Below are positions 56,042 through 64,000 of a stretch of 64,000 nucleotides of DNA, one piece after another; the first letter of the stretch is position 1, and the number at the start of each line of letters is the position of its first letter. Source of the DNA: a bacterium (GTDB lineage Bacteria > Myxococcota_A > UBA9160 > UBA4427). The stretch covers positions 124,001 through 188,000 of the forward strand of contig JANSYR010000001.1 in assembly GCA_024742285.1 (NCBI GenBank), given 5' to 3'. The translations under genes and the position numbers were made by a program. The notes beneath the pieces are model-generated. The model did no database searches. It worked only from the letters and a program-made list of their open reading frames with translations, and was not told the origin of the DNA.

Positions 56042-56554
56042 TCACGGCTCCTGCCGGGCAACGCCGCCCGAGATCGGCCCGGGCCCCGCGAGCGGCGCCG
56101 AGGGTTCTCCCTCTTCCGGCAGGTTGTGCGCCCAGACCCGCTGGTTCCGCCGTTCGACGATCGCCCAGGATCCGTCGCGCAAGGCGAAGCGATCCTCGTA
56201 GCGCGTCCCGCTCACGTTCTGCATCACGAGCCCCGCGGCGTCGGGCGGATAGGTCGCGGAGTTGATCGAGTAGGTGTCGACCCGGGCCTCCCCCGCTTCG
56301 AGGTCGAGCTCGATCCAGGGCGTCCCGAAGACATGGAGCGTCGACTCGAGCTCGGGCAGCGATGCGGACAGGAACGACATCGTCGCGTCGAGGTCGCCCG
56401 TGAAGAAGTCGCCGTAGTGGACGCGCGCGTCCGCGTGGAAGCAGGCGCGGACCGCCTCGAAGTCCCGCGCGTCCACCGCGCGTGCGTAGCGCTGGATCAC
56501 CCGCGTGATCGCCCGCTCCGCGAGCAGGATCGCCAGCGCTTCGCCCTCTCCCAT
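56042..56554 (-). CDS. SnoaL-like nuclear-transport-factor-2 fold protein
   Basis: A 170-aa cytoplasmic protein. AERAITRVIQRYARAVDARDFEAVRACFHADARVHYG (cited in parts: 'IQRYARAVDARDFEAVRACF' and 'HADARVHYG') is the signature of SnoaL_4-type NTF2-fold proteins, followed by STLHVFGTPWIELDLEAGEA, split, and DGSWAIVERRNQRVWAHNL. Members include steroid isomerases, scytalone dehydratase-like and dioxygenase beta-subunit-like proteins. It lies 8 bp downstream of the DUF1214/Tat gene on the same strand and is surely co-expressed with it. Confidence 0.88.
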   Translation of the reverse strand: MGEGEALAILLAERAITRVIQRYARAVDARDFEAVRACFHADARVHYGDFFTGDLDATMSFLSASLPELESTLHVFGTPWIELDLEAGEARVDTYSINSATYPPDAAGLVMQNVSGTRYEDRFALRDGSWAIVERRNQRVWAHNLPEEGEPSAPLAGPGPISGGVARQEP

Positions 56555-56562
56555 GCCCGATC

Positions 56563-57795
56563 TCAGCCCAGCTTCGACGTCTTCACGACCTTCGTCCGGA
56601 CCCGCTTGGGTTTCGAGGTCGGGAAGATGTAGCGCCAGTAGATCGTGCCGGCGCCCTGCCCTTCCGTGTCGAGCCAGTTCGGCACGCCCGGGTCCTCGTG
56701 GGCGATCACGATCCGGAACGAACCATCGTCCTCGTAGGTGATCTGGTTCCGGTTGAGCGAGATCTGGCGATTCGCGTAGTCGTAGCTCTGCATGAACGCG
56801 TTCCAGAGCACGACGTTCGCGAAGCGGCAACCCGGGAAGCGGCCGGTCATGACGAGGGCCTCGTCCGGTGCGAGTTCGTACTTCGTCTGCGCGTACCAGG
56901 CGTGGGTGTTCCCGTAGGCCTGGTCGCCGGACGCGCTCGCCCACTGGCCCGGCGCCGTGAACTCGTTCTTCTCGAGCGAGACCCAGCCGAGCTTCTTCGC
57001 CATCTCCGGGCTCGTCTTCTGGAACGTCATCGCAGAATGCTCGCGCACGAAGTTGGCGACCCACTCGAGATGCTTCGCGACGCCCTCGTCCCCTTCGTTC
57101 GGCGGAAGCGGTTCGGGATCGATCACCTCGAGGTTGATCGGGATCACGCGACCCGGGATCGCCGCCACGTTCTGGCGCGCTTCGTGGTAGTGGCGCGTCG
57201 TGATCTGGCTGGCGCCGTCCTCGAGCTTCATCCAGTTGCCCTTCGCGGGCTTGTCGCGGCTGACGATGATCTCGTAGCTGCCGTCGCCGTTGATCTCCAT
57301 GTCGAGATCACTGAGCGCCGAGATCGAGCCACGGGCGGCGTGACCCTCGTGGCTGCCGCGTTCGATCGTGAAGGACGTGAAGACCGCCGCCCCGACGTTG
57401 CCGGTGACGCGATAGGCCATGTCGTCCCGGATCGGCGCGAAGTAGTAGACCGAATCGGGATTGCAGCCGAGCAGCTTCCGGGTCGGCGTGACGTACGGAC
57501 GGAAGACCGGACGGTGGGGCTTCGCCTCGAGCCAGAAGTCCAGCGCCGTATAGAGGATGTGCGCGAGCGAGCGCTCCGCCTCCGCGAGCTCCGCCTGCGT
57601 GAAGCCGCGATCGGCGCGAATCAGCTGGTCCTCGACGCCGCGGATCGTGTCGAGGAGACCGCGCATCGCCGCCCGGGCAGCCGTCCCGCTTCCCTCGGCG
57701 TGTCCGTCGGCGCTCGCCATTTCGGCCAGGCCCCCCGTCATCATCGACAGGCCCCCGGCTGCTCCGACACTCTTCATGAAATCCCGTCGATCCAC
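56563..57795 (-). CDS. Tat-exported DUF1214 protein
   Basis: A 410-aa protein with a twin-arginine signal (DRRDFMKSVGAAGGLSM), so it is folded in the cytoplasm and exported, probably with a cofactor or in a complex. The mature part contains SVYYFAPIRDDMAYRVTGN, MEINGDGSYEIIVSRDKP and the DUF1214 C-terminus FRIVIAHEDPGVPNWLDT, then IYWRYIFPTSKPKRVRTKV. The related DUF1214 protein at 8478-9707 has no signal. GTG 57795 gives the whole Tat motif. Function of DUF1214 is unknown. It is followed closely by the SnoaL gene and divergent from the alpha/beta hydrolase gene (100 bp). Confidence 0.85.
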   Translation of the reverse strand: MDRRDFMKSVGAAGGLSMMTGGLAEMASADGHAEGSGTAARAAMRGLLDTIRGVEDQLIRADRGFTQAELAEAERSLAHILYTALDFWLEAKPHRPVFRPYVTPTRKLLGCNPDSVYYFAPIRDDMAYRVTGNVGAAVFTSFTIERGSHEGHAARGSISALSDLDMEINGDGSYEIIVSRDKPAKGNWMKLEDGASQITTRHYHEARQNVAAIPGRVIPINLEVIDPEPLPPNEGDEGVAKHLEWVANFVREHSAMTFQKTSPEMAKKLGWVSLEKNEFTAPGQWASASGDQAYGNTHAWYAQTKYELAPDEALVMTGRFPGCRFANVVLWNAFMQSYDYANRQISLNRNQITYEDDGSFRIVIAHEDPGVPNWLDTEGQGAGTIYWRYIFPTSKPKRVRTKVVKTSKLG

Positions 57796-57895
57796 GGCGC
57801 CTTCCTCCTCGGTTCCGGTGGATGGCCTACGATGGACACCTCCGTCGGGAATTGCAAGTCGCGCGCGCCCGCGCGGCGTAGGCAGGAGTTCTCTC

Positions 57896-59050
57896 ATGAA
57901 GGTCCTTCGTCTCCTCCTCGTGCTCGCCGTCCTCACCGCCGCTGGCGTCGGTATCGCCCTCGTCGCGACGCGGCCCACGCCCCTCGACCCCGGCACGACG
58001 AGCGCCGCCCGCCTCGAGCCCGGCCCCTACGCCGTCTCGACGACCGACTTCACGTGGGTCGACGAGACCCGGCCGACGGCAGCGAACGGCGACTTCGCAG
58101 GCAGTGCCGATCGGACCTTCGCCGTGACCCTCTGGTCGCCCGAGGACGCGCCGGGGCCGCATCCGCTGCTCGTCTACAGCCACGGCTTCATGTCGAATCG
58201 CCACGGCGGAAGCCACCTCGCGGAGCACATGGCGAGCCACGGCTACGTCGTCGTCGCGACGGACTACCCGCTCTCCCACTTCGGCGCGCCCGGCGGCCCG
58301 AACGCGATGGACGTGGTGAACCAGCCCGGCGACGTCTCGTTCCTGATCGACTCCGTGCTCGGGCTGACCGCCGACGCGCGCCCCTTCGAAGGCGGCATCG
58401 ATCGCGGACGCATCGGCGTGATGGGCCTCTCCCTCGGCGGCCTGACCACGACCCTCGCCGCCTTCCACCCGGACCTCGGGGATCCACGGATCGCCGTCGC
58501 GATCTCGATCGCGGGCCCGTCGGCGATGTTCGGTCCCGACTACTTCGATCAGGCGGACGTCCCCTTCCTGATGATCGCCGGGACCCACGACGCGATGATC
58601 CGCTACGAGGAGAACGGCGCACCGATTCCGGACCGGATCGCCGACGGCGGCCTCGTCACCCTCGACGAAGCCAGCCACGCTGCGTTCTCGAGCATCGCGG
58701 CGGGACCGATGCGGCTCCTGGGCAACCCGGACGGCCTCGGCTGCCAGAGCCTCGTCGCGAACCTCGACCTCGAGCCGGGGGACGACCCCTTCCCGAACCT
58801 GGGCGGCCCGGACGAGGGGCTGCTCGATGCATCGGACGCGACGATGCCCTGCGAGGTCACCTTCGACGACGCGATGAGCGCCGGGCGACAGCACTGGCTC
58901 ACGACGCTCGCGGTCCGCGCCTTCTTCGGCCAGCACTTCGCGGCCGATCCCAGGGAACGGGCCGGGCACGCGACCTTCCTATCCGAGACCTTCCCCGCGG
59001 AGCACGACGACGTGCACTACGCGTCGGCGCGGCGCGCGACCCGAAGCTGA
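57896..59050 (+). CDS. membrane-anchored alpha/beta hydrolase (PAF-acetylhydrolase/chlorophyllase-like)
   Basis: A 384-aa hydrolase with an N-terminal anchor (LRLLLVLAVLTAAGVGIALVA). HPLLVYSHGFMSNRHG (oxyanion loop), nucleophile elbow IGVMGLSLGGLTT (Ser), FLMIAGTHDAMIRYEENG (Asp), and the histidine in LDEASHAAFSS complete a triad. It hydrolyses esters in the periplasm; the domain is closest to the dienelactone-hydrolase-like and PAF-acetylhydrolase groups. Further residues after 290 (LDLEPGDDPFPNLGGPDEG) form a lid-type insertion. GGAG lies 8 nt before ATG 57896. It is convergent with the DUF4197 gene. Confidence 0.87.
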   Translation: MKVLRLLLVLAVLTAAGVGIALVATRPTPLDPGTTSAARLEPGPYAVSTTDFTWVDETRPTAANGDFAGSADRTFAVTLWSPEDAPGPHPLLVYSHGFMSNRHGGSHLAEHMASHGYVVVATDYPLSHFGAPGGPNAMDVVNQPGDVSFLIDSVLGLTADARPFEGGIDRGRIGVMGLSLGGLTTTLAAFHPDLGDPRIAVAISIAGPSAMFGPDYFDQADVPFLMIAGTHDAMIRYEENGAPIPDRIADGGLVTLDEASHAAFSSIAAGPMRLLGNPDGLGCQSLVANLDLEPGDDPFPNLGGPDEGLLDASDATMPCEVTFDDAMSAGRQHWLTTLAVRAFFGQHFAADPRERAGHATFLSETFPAEHDDVHYASARRATRS

Positions 59051-59102
59051 AGGTCCGTCCACGCGCCGCCCGCACGCCCGGATCGGCCGGGGCGCGCACC
59101 GA

Positions 59103-59894
59103 TCACATCGCGCCGGGCCCCCGCGCTTCCGGCGTCCCGACCGCGCCGAAGACGCGACGGAGCAGCGCCGTCGATCGCGCGGCAGGATCTTCCCGGATCC
59201 GCCCCTCCTCCTTCGCGATCTCGGTGAAGAGCGCTGCCAGGGTCTGATCCGCGACGTAGCCCTCGAGATCGACCGCCGGCGGCTTCGTGAAGGGGATCTG
59301 GTCGTATCGCGCGACGATCTCCGTGTAGATGCTGTAGAGCCCGACCTCTCGCATCGCGTTCGTGGCGACCGGGCGAAACCGCGCTCGAAGCGCCTCGCTC
59401 GTCCGCTCCCGGAAATACTGCGTCGCCGCGTCGTCGGGTCCGTTCAGGATCTGGAACGCATCGGCGATCGTCATCTGGGTGATCGCGCCGGTGAAGACCG
59501 GAACCGCCTGCGCCGCCGCTTCTTCTGCCGCCCGGTTCATCGAGTTCTCGAGCGCATCGACCTGCGCCCCGAACCCGACCCCCCGGAGCACTTCGGCGAC
59601 CCGCCCGAGCTCGCCGGGCAGGCGCAGCCGCAGAATCGGATCGTTCCCGAACGCGCCCGGACGCGAGAGCGTCGTCGTCGTCCGCTGGGTCCCGACCTCG
59701 AGCGCCTGCTTCAATCCGGTCGCCACCGTCGGACCGTCGAGGGGCGCGCCGGCCACGAGGATGTCGTTCATGTCGATCCCGGCGGCCTCCATCCGGGCCT
59801 GCATCTCGGCGCAGCCTAGGAACGAGAGTCCGACGAGAGCAAGGATGCCGGCGCGGAAGGCGTGGGAGCGAGGACGGCGAGCGAAAGCGTGCAT
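59103..59894 (-). CDS. DUF4197 lipoprotein
   Basis: A 263-aa protein with a lipoprotein signal (ILALVGLSFLGC) and a DUF4197 domain: VATGLKQALEVGTQRTTTTL, FGNDPILRLRLPGELGRV, NRAAEEAAAQAVPVFTGAIT (split), MTIADAFQILNGPDDAATQYF, and DLEGYVADQTLAALFTEIAKEE (cited as 'LEGYVADQTLAALFTEIA'). Function is unknown; the fold is helical, and members are periplasmic lipoproteins in Gram-negatives. ATG 59894 gives the lipobox at Cys28. It is divergent from the SDR gene with 136 bp between. Confidence 0.88.
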   Translation of the reverse strand: MHAFARRPRSHAFRAGILALVGLSFLGCAEMQARMEAAGIDMNDILVAGAPLDGPTVATGLKQALEVGTQRTTTTLSRPGAFGNDPILRLRLPGELGRVAEVLRGVGFGAQVDALENSMNRAAEEAAAQAVPVFTGAITQMTIADAFQILNGPDDAATQYFRERTSEALRARFRPVATNAMREVGLYSIYTEIVARYDQIPFTKPPAVDLEGYVADQTLAALFTEIAKEEGRIREDPAARSTALLRRVFGAVGTPEARGPGAM

Positions 59895-60030
59895 GAGAAC
59901 CCCTCTGGGCGTGCGGTGGGACGAAGGAGGGCCGAGCCTAGCCCGAAGCCGGACTCGCGCTCGTTTCGAGTCGGACGGAAAGCGGCGCAGAGCGTTGATC
60001 CGAAGCCGGGACACGCCATCCTCGCGCGCC

Positions 60031-60897
60031 ATGAGCGAATCGCAAACGCCTGCTTCGAAGACCGCCCTCGTGACCGGCGCCAGCTCCGGGATCGGCGAGG
60101 CCGCCGCCCGCGCCCTGGCCGAGAAGGGCTACGACGTCGCCCTGGTCGCCCGCCGCACCGACCTCCTGGATCTGTGCGCGAAGCGCGTCGAGGAGCTGGG
60201 ACGCCGGGCGATTCCGATCGCCGCGGACCTCGCGGACGAGGTCCAGACCGAGCGGGTGGTCGCAGAGGCCCACGAGCGGCTCGGTCGGATCGATCTGCTC
60301 GTGAACAATGCGGGGTATTCGCCGGGGGCAGCGATCGAGCAGTTCTCCCGCGCCGAGCTGCGACACATCTTCGACGTGAACCTGCTCTCGGCCCTTCAGC
60401 TGATCGGCCACGTCACACCGATCATGCGAGAACAGGGCGGAGGCCGGATCGTCAACGTCGGCTCCGTCGCCGGCATGATCCCGGCGCCCCTCGCGATCCC
60501 CTACGCCGCGACCAAGGTCGGGATGCACGCGGCGACGGACGCCCTCCGCCTCGAGCTCCTGCCCTTCGGCATCCGGCTCTCCCTGGTCATCCCGGGCTTC
60601 GTCGATACCGCGGTCTTCGACAACGCCCGCGACGGCGCGCAGCACCTGCGCGAGGATCCGGACAATCCGTACCGCAAGACCATGTTCGACCTCGACGAGC
60701 TGGCCAAGAAGAACCTCGAGAACCCGCTCTCGCCGGAGGACGTCGCGAAGGTGATCGTCCGCGCGGCCGAGGCCCGACGCCCGAAGGAGCGCTACTACAC
60801 GCCCTTCTCGGCCCACGTGCAGGCGGTCGCGATGCACCTGATGCCCGCGCGTCTCAAGGACCGGGTCCTCTCGAGGGTCTATTCGCTGACGACCTAG
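60031..60897 (+). CDS. SDR family oxidoreductase
   Basis: A 288-aa classical SDR. TGASSGIGEA cofactor loop, ALVARRTDLL (Arg after strand 2, suggests NADP), LVNNAGYS, catalytic YAATKVG, and a C-terminal extension SPEDVAKVIVRAAEARRPKERYY of the type seen in SDRs acting on membrane lipids. It reduces or oxidises an unknown carbonyl or alcohol. ATG 60031 (MSESQTPASK). It is followed by a 24-bp perfect palindrome 67 bp after its stop, before the DUF2339 gene. No other gene of a pathway is adjacent. Confidence 0.92.
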   Translation: MSESQTPASKTALVTGASSGIGEAAARALAEKGYDVALVARRTDLLDLCAKRVEELGRRAIPIAADLADEVQTERVVAEAHERLGRIDLLVNNAGYSPGAAIEQFSRAELRHIFDVNLLSALQLIGHVTPIMREQGGGRIVNVGSVAGMIPAPLAIPYAATKVGMHAATDALRLELLPFGIRLSLVIPGFVDTAVFDNARDGAQHLREDPDNPYRKTMFDLDELAKKNLENPLSPEDVAKVIVRAAEARRPKERYYTPFSAHVQAVAMHLMPARLKDRVLSRVYSLTT

Positions 60898-60964
60898 TCG
60901 GATCGCGGGGCACGCGCACCCGGGAAGCGTTCGATCCAAGGCGCGCACCTGGAGCGGCTCGAGA

Positions 60965-60988
60965 CCGCGTGTCCGATCGGACACGCGG
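60965..60988. promoter_or_regulatory. 24-bp perfect palindrome upstream of DUF2339 gene
   Basis: CCGCGTGTCCGA is immediately followed by its exact reverse complement, with no spacer. It lies in the 181-bp gap 60898-61078, 67 bp past the SDR stop and 90 bp before the DUF2339 ATG. A dimer-binding operator is favoured over a terminator because there is no loop and no U-tract. Confidence 0.65.
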
Positions 60989-61078
60989 CCGGACCTGAGC
61001 GCGCCCGAACCCCACCGGGACTCGATTCCCCACGGTGGTCTGCCTACTCTGCACGCCTGAGCCTGAGGGGGGCGAGGC

Positions 61079-62932
61079 ATGCCGGAGAACGATCCGCGAC
61101 TCGAAGCGATCGAAGCGCGACTGGCCCGAATCGAGGCGGCCCTCGGGCTCCACGACGCGGAGGAAGGAGCGGCATCGGCCTCCGCCACCACCTCGGCGAC
61201 CGCGACCTCCGCCGACGACGGTCGCGCCGCTCGCCGCGAGCCCGCGCGCCGTCCGCGCCCGAGCGGGCCGCGCCTCGATCCGACGCAGCTGATGGCCTGG
61301 GGCGCCAGCTTCGCGTTCATCCTGGCCGCGGGCTACTTCGTGAAGCTCGTCTACGACGCGGGTTGGCTGACGCCCGAACGTCAGATCGGCCTCGCCGGAC
61401 TCTGCGGCATCGCCCTGATCGGTGGAGGCCTGGCCTTCGCCCGCGTCGATCGAAGCTATGCCGCCTATCTCCCGGCGGTCGGAACCGTCGTCCTCTACCT
61501 GGCCGTCTTCTCGGGCCACGTCTTCTACGACTTCTTCGGTCTGATGACCGCGCTCGCCGCCGTCGCCGCGATCACGTTGACGGCGATCTGGCTGGGTCGA
61601 CGACTCGGGAACAGCGCCTACTCCCTGCTGGCCGCGACGGGCACGTACCTCACGCCGCTGCTCATCGACGCGGCCCGCGCCGACATCATTGACCTCGTCG
61701 TGTACTTCTCGGCCTGGGGTCTGCTCTTCTCGTTCGTCGCCCTGCAGGAAGGTCGCCGAACCACCTATCTCGCCGCGCTCTACTTCGCCCTCTTCGGCTT
61801 CGACATCGCGTTCCGCATGACCGACGAGTCGGCCTGGGCGCTCGCGGCCGGCTATCAGCTCCTGCAGTTCGCCGTCTTCTCGGCGACTTCCGTCGCCTTC
61901 ACGATCCGCCACGAACGACCGATGACCTCGGGCGAGGCGGCGACGCACGGACTCGCACTCTTCTACTTCTACGCGATCGAGTTCCTCGTGCTGAAGGAGC
62001 ACGCACCGGCGCTGGCGCCATGGCTCGCCCTGGCGAGCGTGGCCGCGGTCGTCGTGCTCTATCTCTTCGCCCGCTCGCGGATGGACGACGCCGGTCGTCT
62101 CGAGGCGGGTGCGCTCCTCACGAGCACCTACGCGTCGGTCGTCACGGCACACATCGTCTACGTCGAGCTGATGCCCGACGGATGGCATGCCTGGGCCGGC
62201 CTGCTGGTTCCGCTTGCCTTCGGGTTCGTGCTCCGCACGACGCCCCGTCCGAGTCGCGCGCTCCTCCCCGCGGCCGCCGTCTCGGGGATCGTCTTCGTGG
62301 TGTCCTTCTTGCGAGCCATCTTCGGCCCCGAAGGTGGCGACGACGTCCCGATGCCGGCGCTCCTCCTGATGCTCTACGCCGCCGCGCTCTACGGGATCTA
62401 CGGCGTCTTCCGTTCGCGCCCGGAGGGCTTCCGCGCGGCGCCGCTCTCGCTCTACGCCGGACACGGCGCCCTGCTGACGGCGAGCGTACGCTTCCTCGAC
62501 AGCGCGATGGCCATCTCCGTCGCGTGGGCGGTGCTCGCGATCCTGCTCCTGCTCTACTCGATCAAGCGCCTCGATCGTACGGTGGGCCAGTCTTCGCTCG
62601 TGATCTTCACGGCCTCGAGCCTCAAGGTCCTGATCCACGACCTGTCGGACAGCACGCCGATCGTGCGCGTCGTCACCCTCGTCGTGCTCGCGGCGAGTCT
62701 CTACGCGGGAGGCTGGCTCTACCAGAAGATCGGCGGCAACGACGACGCCTATCATCCCGATCCTCGCGTGAACGAACAGCTCAACCTCATCCGACGACTC
62801 GCAGGCCCCGACCGGAGCGACGAGGACGTCGCGGCGGAGCTGGTCCGGCGCGGCGTCGAGTGCCTCGACCCCGGCAAGGAGTGGACGGCCGACCTGGTCG
62901 CGCGCATTCGCCAGGAATTCGGCTTCCGCTGA
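61079..62932 (+). CDS. DUF2339 polytopic membrane protein
   Basis: A 617-aa inner-membrane protein. The N-terminus has a short coiled-coil-like helix (RLEAIEARLARIEAALGLHD) and an Ala/Arg-rich linker, followed by about 14-16 membrane helices (for example MAWGASFAFILAAGYFVKLV, GIALIGGGLAFA, AISVAWAVLAILLLLYSIKR). That layout, a coiled coil then GAxxLxxGxxFFLKYA-type first helix, is typical of DUF2339. The family is of unknown function, possibly in envelope or transport. The C-terminal 50 residues are hydrophilic (VNEQLNLIRRLAGPDRSDED). The ATG follows GGGGCGAGGC. It is preceded by a perfect palindrome. Confidence 0.88.
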   Translation: MPENDPRLEAIEARLARIEAALGLHDAEEGAASASATTSATATSADDGRAARREPARRPRPSGPRLDPTQLMAWGASFAFILAAGYFVKLVYDAGWLTPERQIGLAGLCGIALIGGGLAFARVDRSYAAYLPAVGTVVLYLAVFSGHVFYDFFGLMTALAAVAAITLTAIWLGRRLGNSAYSLLAATGTYLTPLLIDAARADIIDLVVYFSAWGLLFSFVALQEGRRTTYLAALYFALFGFDIAFRMTDESAWALAAGYQLLQFAVFSATSVAFTIRHERPMTSGEAATHGLALFYFYAIEFLVLKEHAPALAPWLALASVAAVVVLYLFARSRMDDAGRLEAGALLTSTYASVVTAHIVYVELMPDGWHAWAGLLVPLAFGFVLRTTPRPSRALLPAAAVSGIVFVVSFLRAIFGPEGGDDVPMPALLLMLYAAALYGIYGVFRSRPEGFRAAPLSLYAGHGALLTASVRFLDSAMAISVAWAVLAILLLLYSIKRLDRTVGQSSLVIFTASSLKVLIHDLSDSTPIVRVVTLVVLAASLYAGGWLYQKIGGNDDAYHPDPRVNEQLNLIRRLAGPDRSDEDVAAELVRRGVECLDPGKEWTADLVARIRQEFGFR

Positions 62933-63059
62933 GGCGCGGAAGCCTGGGGAGCGACGCGCTCGCGAGGCCTCTCCCGGGTCTGCCCGATCTCGCCCCGGTC
63001 GGGACGCCGAGTGCGGAATCGGCGCGGGCCGCGACCGATCGTCAGCTCCTCCGGGCGCC

Positions 63060-64000
63060 CTAGCGGAACACGCCCAACAACATGACCGAGTCGTAGAGCT
63101 GGCTCGACGAGGGCGGCGGGCTGTATCCCGGATCCTGTGCCCAGCCGAGCGTGTGATCGCCCGCCTCCAGGAGCGCGCTTCCCGCGTAGGCGCGTCCGTC
63201 ATGGAAATCCGTGATCGGCTGGGTCGGGTTCGCGTAGGTCGTCAGCCCGTCGCCGACGGGTACGGAGTCGATCGCAGCGCTCGAGGAGAGAAAGCTGAGC
63301 ACGATCGACTCGGTCGTCAACGTCACGTCGAGGGTCACCTCGAGGACAGAGGGCGACTCGTCGGTCACCAGCACCCGGTCCTGCTCCAGGGCCGAAGCGC
63401 CCGCCAGGGTGACGGCGGACAGCGTGGGGCGCCGCGCCCTCCCGCCGACGAAGTCGACCTGGATCGTCCCCGAGTCGCCGCGCAGGACGGGCAGCATGTA
63501 CATCGCGCCGTGGGTGAGTCGCAGGCCGGGCGTCGCGGTCTCGCCCTCGGCCACGAACGTCATCGGCGTCCCACCGAAAGTCGGCGTGAGCGCCTCGGAC
63601 GGGTCGTACCAGCTGACCGTGAGCACGAGGAGTCCGTCGCTCTCGACCGAGTAGGGGAGCGAGATCGCCGACACGCCCCAGGTCGGAATCCCCGCGGTCC
63701 GGACGTTGTCGAGGAAGAGAGGGCCGCCGGTCGGCGCCGTGCACGTGAAGCCGTTGCCCACCATTCCCGCCGGGCATTCGCATCGGAAGCTGCCCGGCGT
63801 GTTCGTGCAGAACGCGACAGGGTCGCAGCCCGCCGTGCCCGTCGCGCACTCGTCGACGTCGGCGCAGTCGTAGCCGTCTCCGGAGTAGCCCGGCGCGCAG
63901 GCGCAGCTGAAGTTGCCCGGCGTATTCGTGCAGATGGCGTTGGCGCGGCAGTCGTCCGTGTCGAGCGTGCACTCGTCGATGTCCGCGCAGCTCCGTCCGC
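63060..64000 (-). CDS. EGF-repeat extracellular protein, C-terminal part (partial)
   Basis: The frame is open to the window end, so the N-terminus is missing. Read from 64000 downward it gives two calcium-binding EGF units: CADIDECTLDTDDCRANAIC and CACAPGYSGDGYDCADVDEC (split), then CATGTAGCDPVAFCTNTPG, each with the 'D-I/V-D-E-C' calcium motif. About 220 residues follow as an unannotated beta-rich domain (GTPMTFVAEGETATPGLRL, split; LGVFR end). Such EGF_CA proteins occur in myxobacteria and related groups and are secreted. Ends at 63060, convergent with the DUF2339 gene (127 bp). Confidence 0.85.
   Translation of the reverse strand, partial: GRSCADIDECTLDTDDCRANAICTNTPGNFSCACAPGYSGDGYDCADVDECATGTAGCDPVAFCTNTPGSFRCECPAGMVGNGFTCTAPTGGPLFLDNVRTAGIPTWGVSAISLPYSVESDGLLVLTVSWYDPSEALTPTFGGTPMTFVAEGETATPGLRLTHGAMYMLPVLRGDSGTIQVDFVGGRARRPTLSAVTLAGASALEQDRVLVTDESPSVLEVTLDVTLTTESIVLSFLSSSAAIDSVPVGDGLTTYANPTQPITDFHDGRAYAGSALLEAGDHTLGWAQDPGYSPPPSSSQLYDSVMLLGVFR

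Overview
The window is about 68% GC (by eye) and almost fully coding: some 57 genes on both strands, mostly single genes or 2-4 gene runs with 4-nt start/stop overlaps. Lipoprotein signals, a TPR/beta-barrel outer-membrane-type protein, a PEP-CTERM protein and a Tat substrate indicate a diderm. Two LLM-class (F420/FMN) oxidoreductases, EGF-like calcium-binding repeats, a Ser/Thr kinase and many acyl-CoA and SDR enzymes point to a soil- or marine-type Myxococcota/Binatota-like 'deltaproteobacterial' lineage. That assignment is inferred from gene content only. I see no rRNA, tRNA, CRISPR array, transposase, phage gene or replication origin.

Layout. 1-18 kb: SDR and MDR oxidoreductases, a secreted alkylsulfatase-like metallo-beta-lactamase (MBL) protein, a GPH/MFS transporter, an acyl-CoA synthetase, a lipoprotein/BASS transporter pair, a DUF1214 protein, a DUF35/thiolase pair, an exported beta-propeller fused to a methyltransferase, DUF2867, an LLM oxidoreductase and a PEP-synthase/rifampicin-phosphotransferase-like enzyme. 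18-23 kb: a TPR protein, nitroreductase, dienelactone hydrolase, sugar isomerase/MaoC pair and MBL/DUF985 pair. 23-31 kb is a signalling and cell-surface region: a lone ECF sigma factor faces an ECF sigma/anti-sigma/subtilase operon, followed by a Pro-rich secreted protein, a TPR/beta-barrel protein and a Ser/Thr kinase. 31-36 kb: two SDRs with a second alkylsulfatase-like protein, a conserved protein of unknown function and a trans-sulfuration PLP enzyme. 36-41 kb: a voltage-gated-type K+ channel, an LTA-synthase-like sulfatase, a small four-repeat MshEN-like protein and a HAD phosphatase. 41-50 kb: an MBL/PEP-CTERM pair, two adjacent acyl-CoA dehydrogenases, an SDR and a double-length family III CoA-transferase. 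50-64 kb: lipoproteins, a cupin, two amidohydrolases, a flippase-like membrane protein, LLM, SnoaL and DUF1214/Tat proteins, an alpha/beta hydrolase, DUF4197, an SDR, DUF2339 and a truncated EGF-repeat protein.

Taken together, most genes fit catabolism of CoA-activated, branched or polycyclic lipids: acyl-CoA ligase, CoA-transferase, paired acyl-CoA dehydrogenases, MaoC hydratase, SDRs and a DUF35-thiolase pair that looks like a retro-aldolase. The most unusual system is the ECF sigma/anti-sigma/subtilase operon. The periplasmic part of its anti-sigma factor looks like a subtilase prodomain, while the co-encoded protease appears to lack one. Other notable points are a stand-alone protein of four exact 29-residue MshEN-like repeats, a secreted propeller-methyltransferase fusion, and several perfect palindromes between genes.
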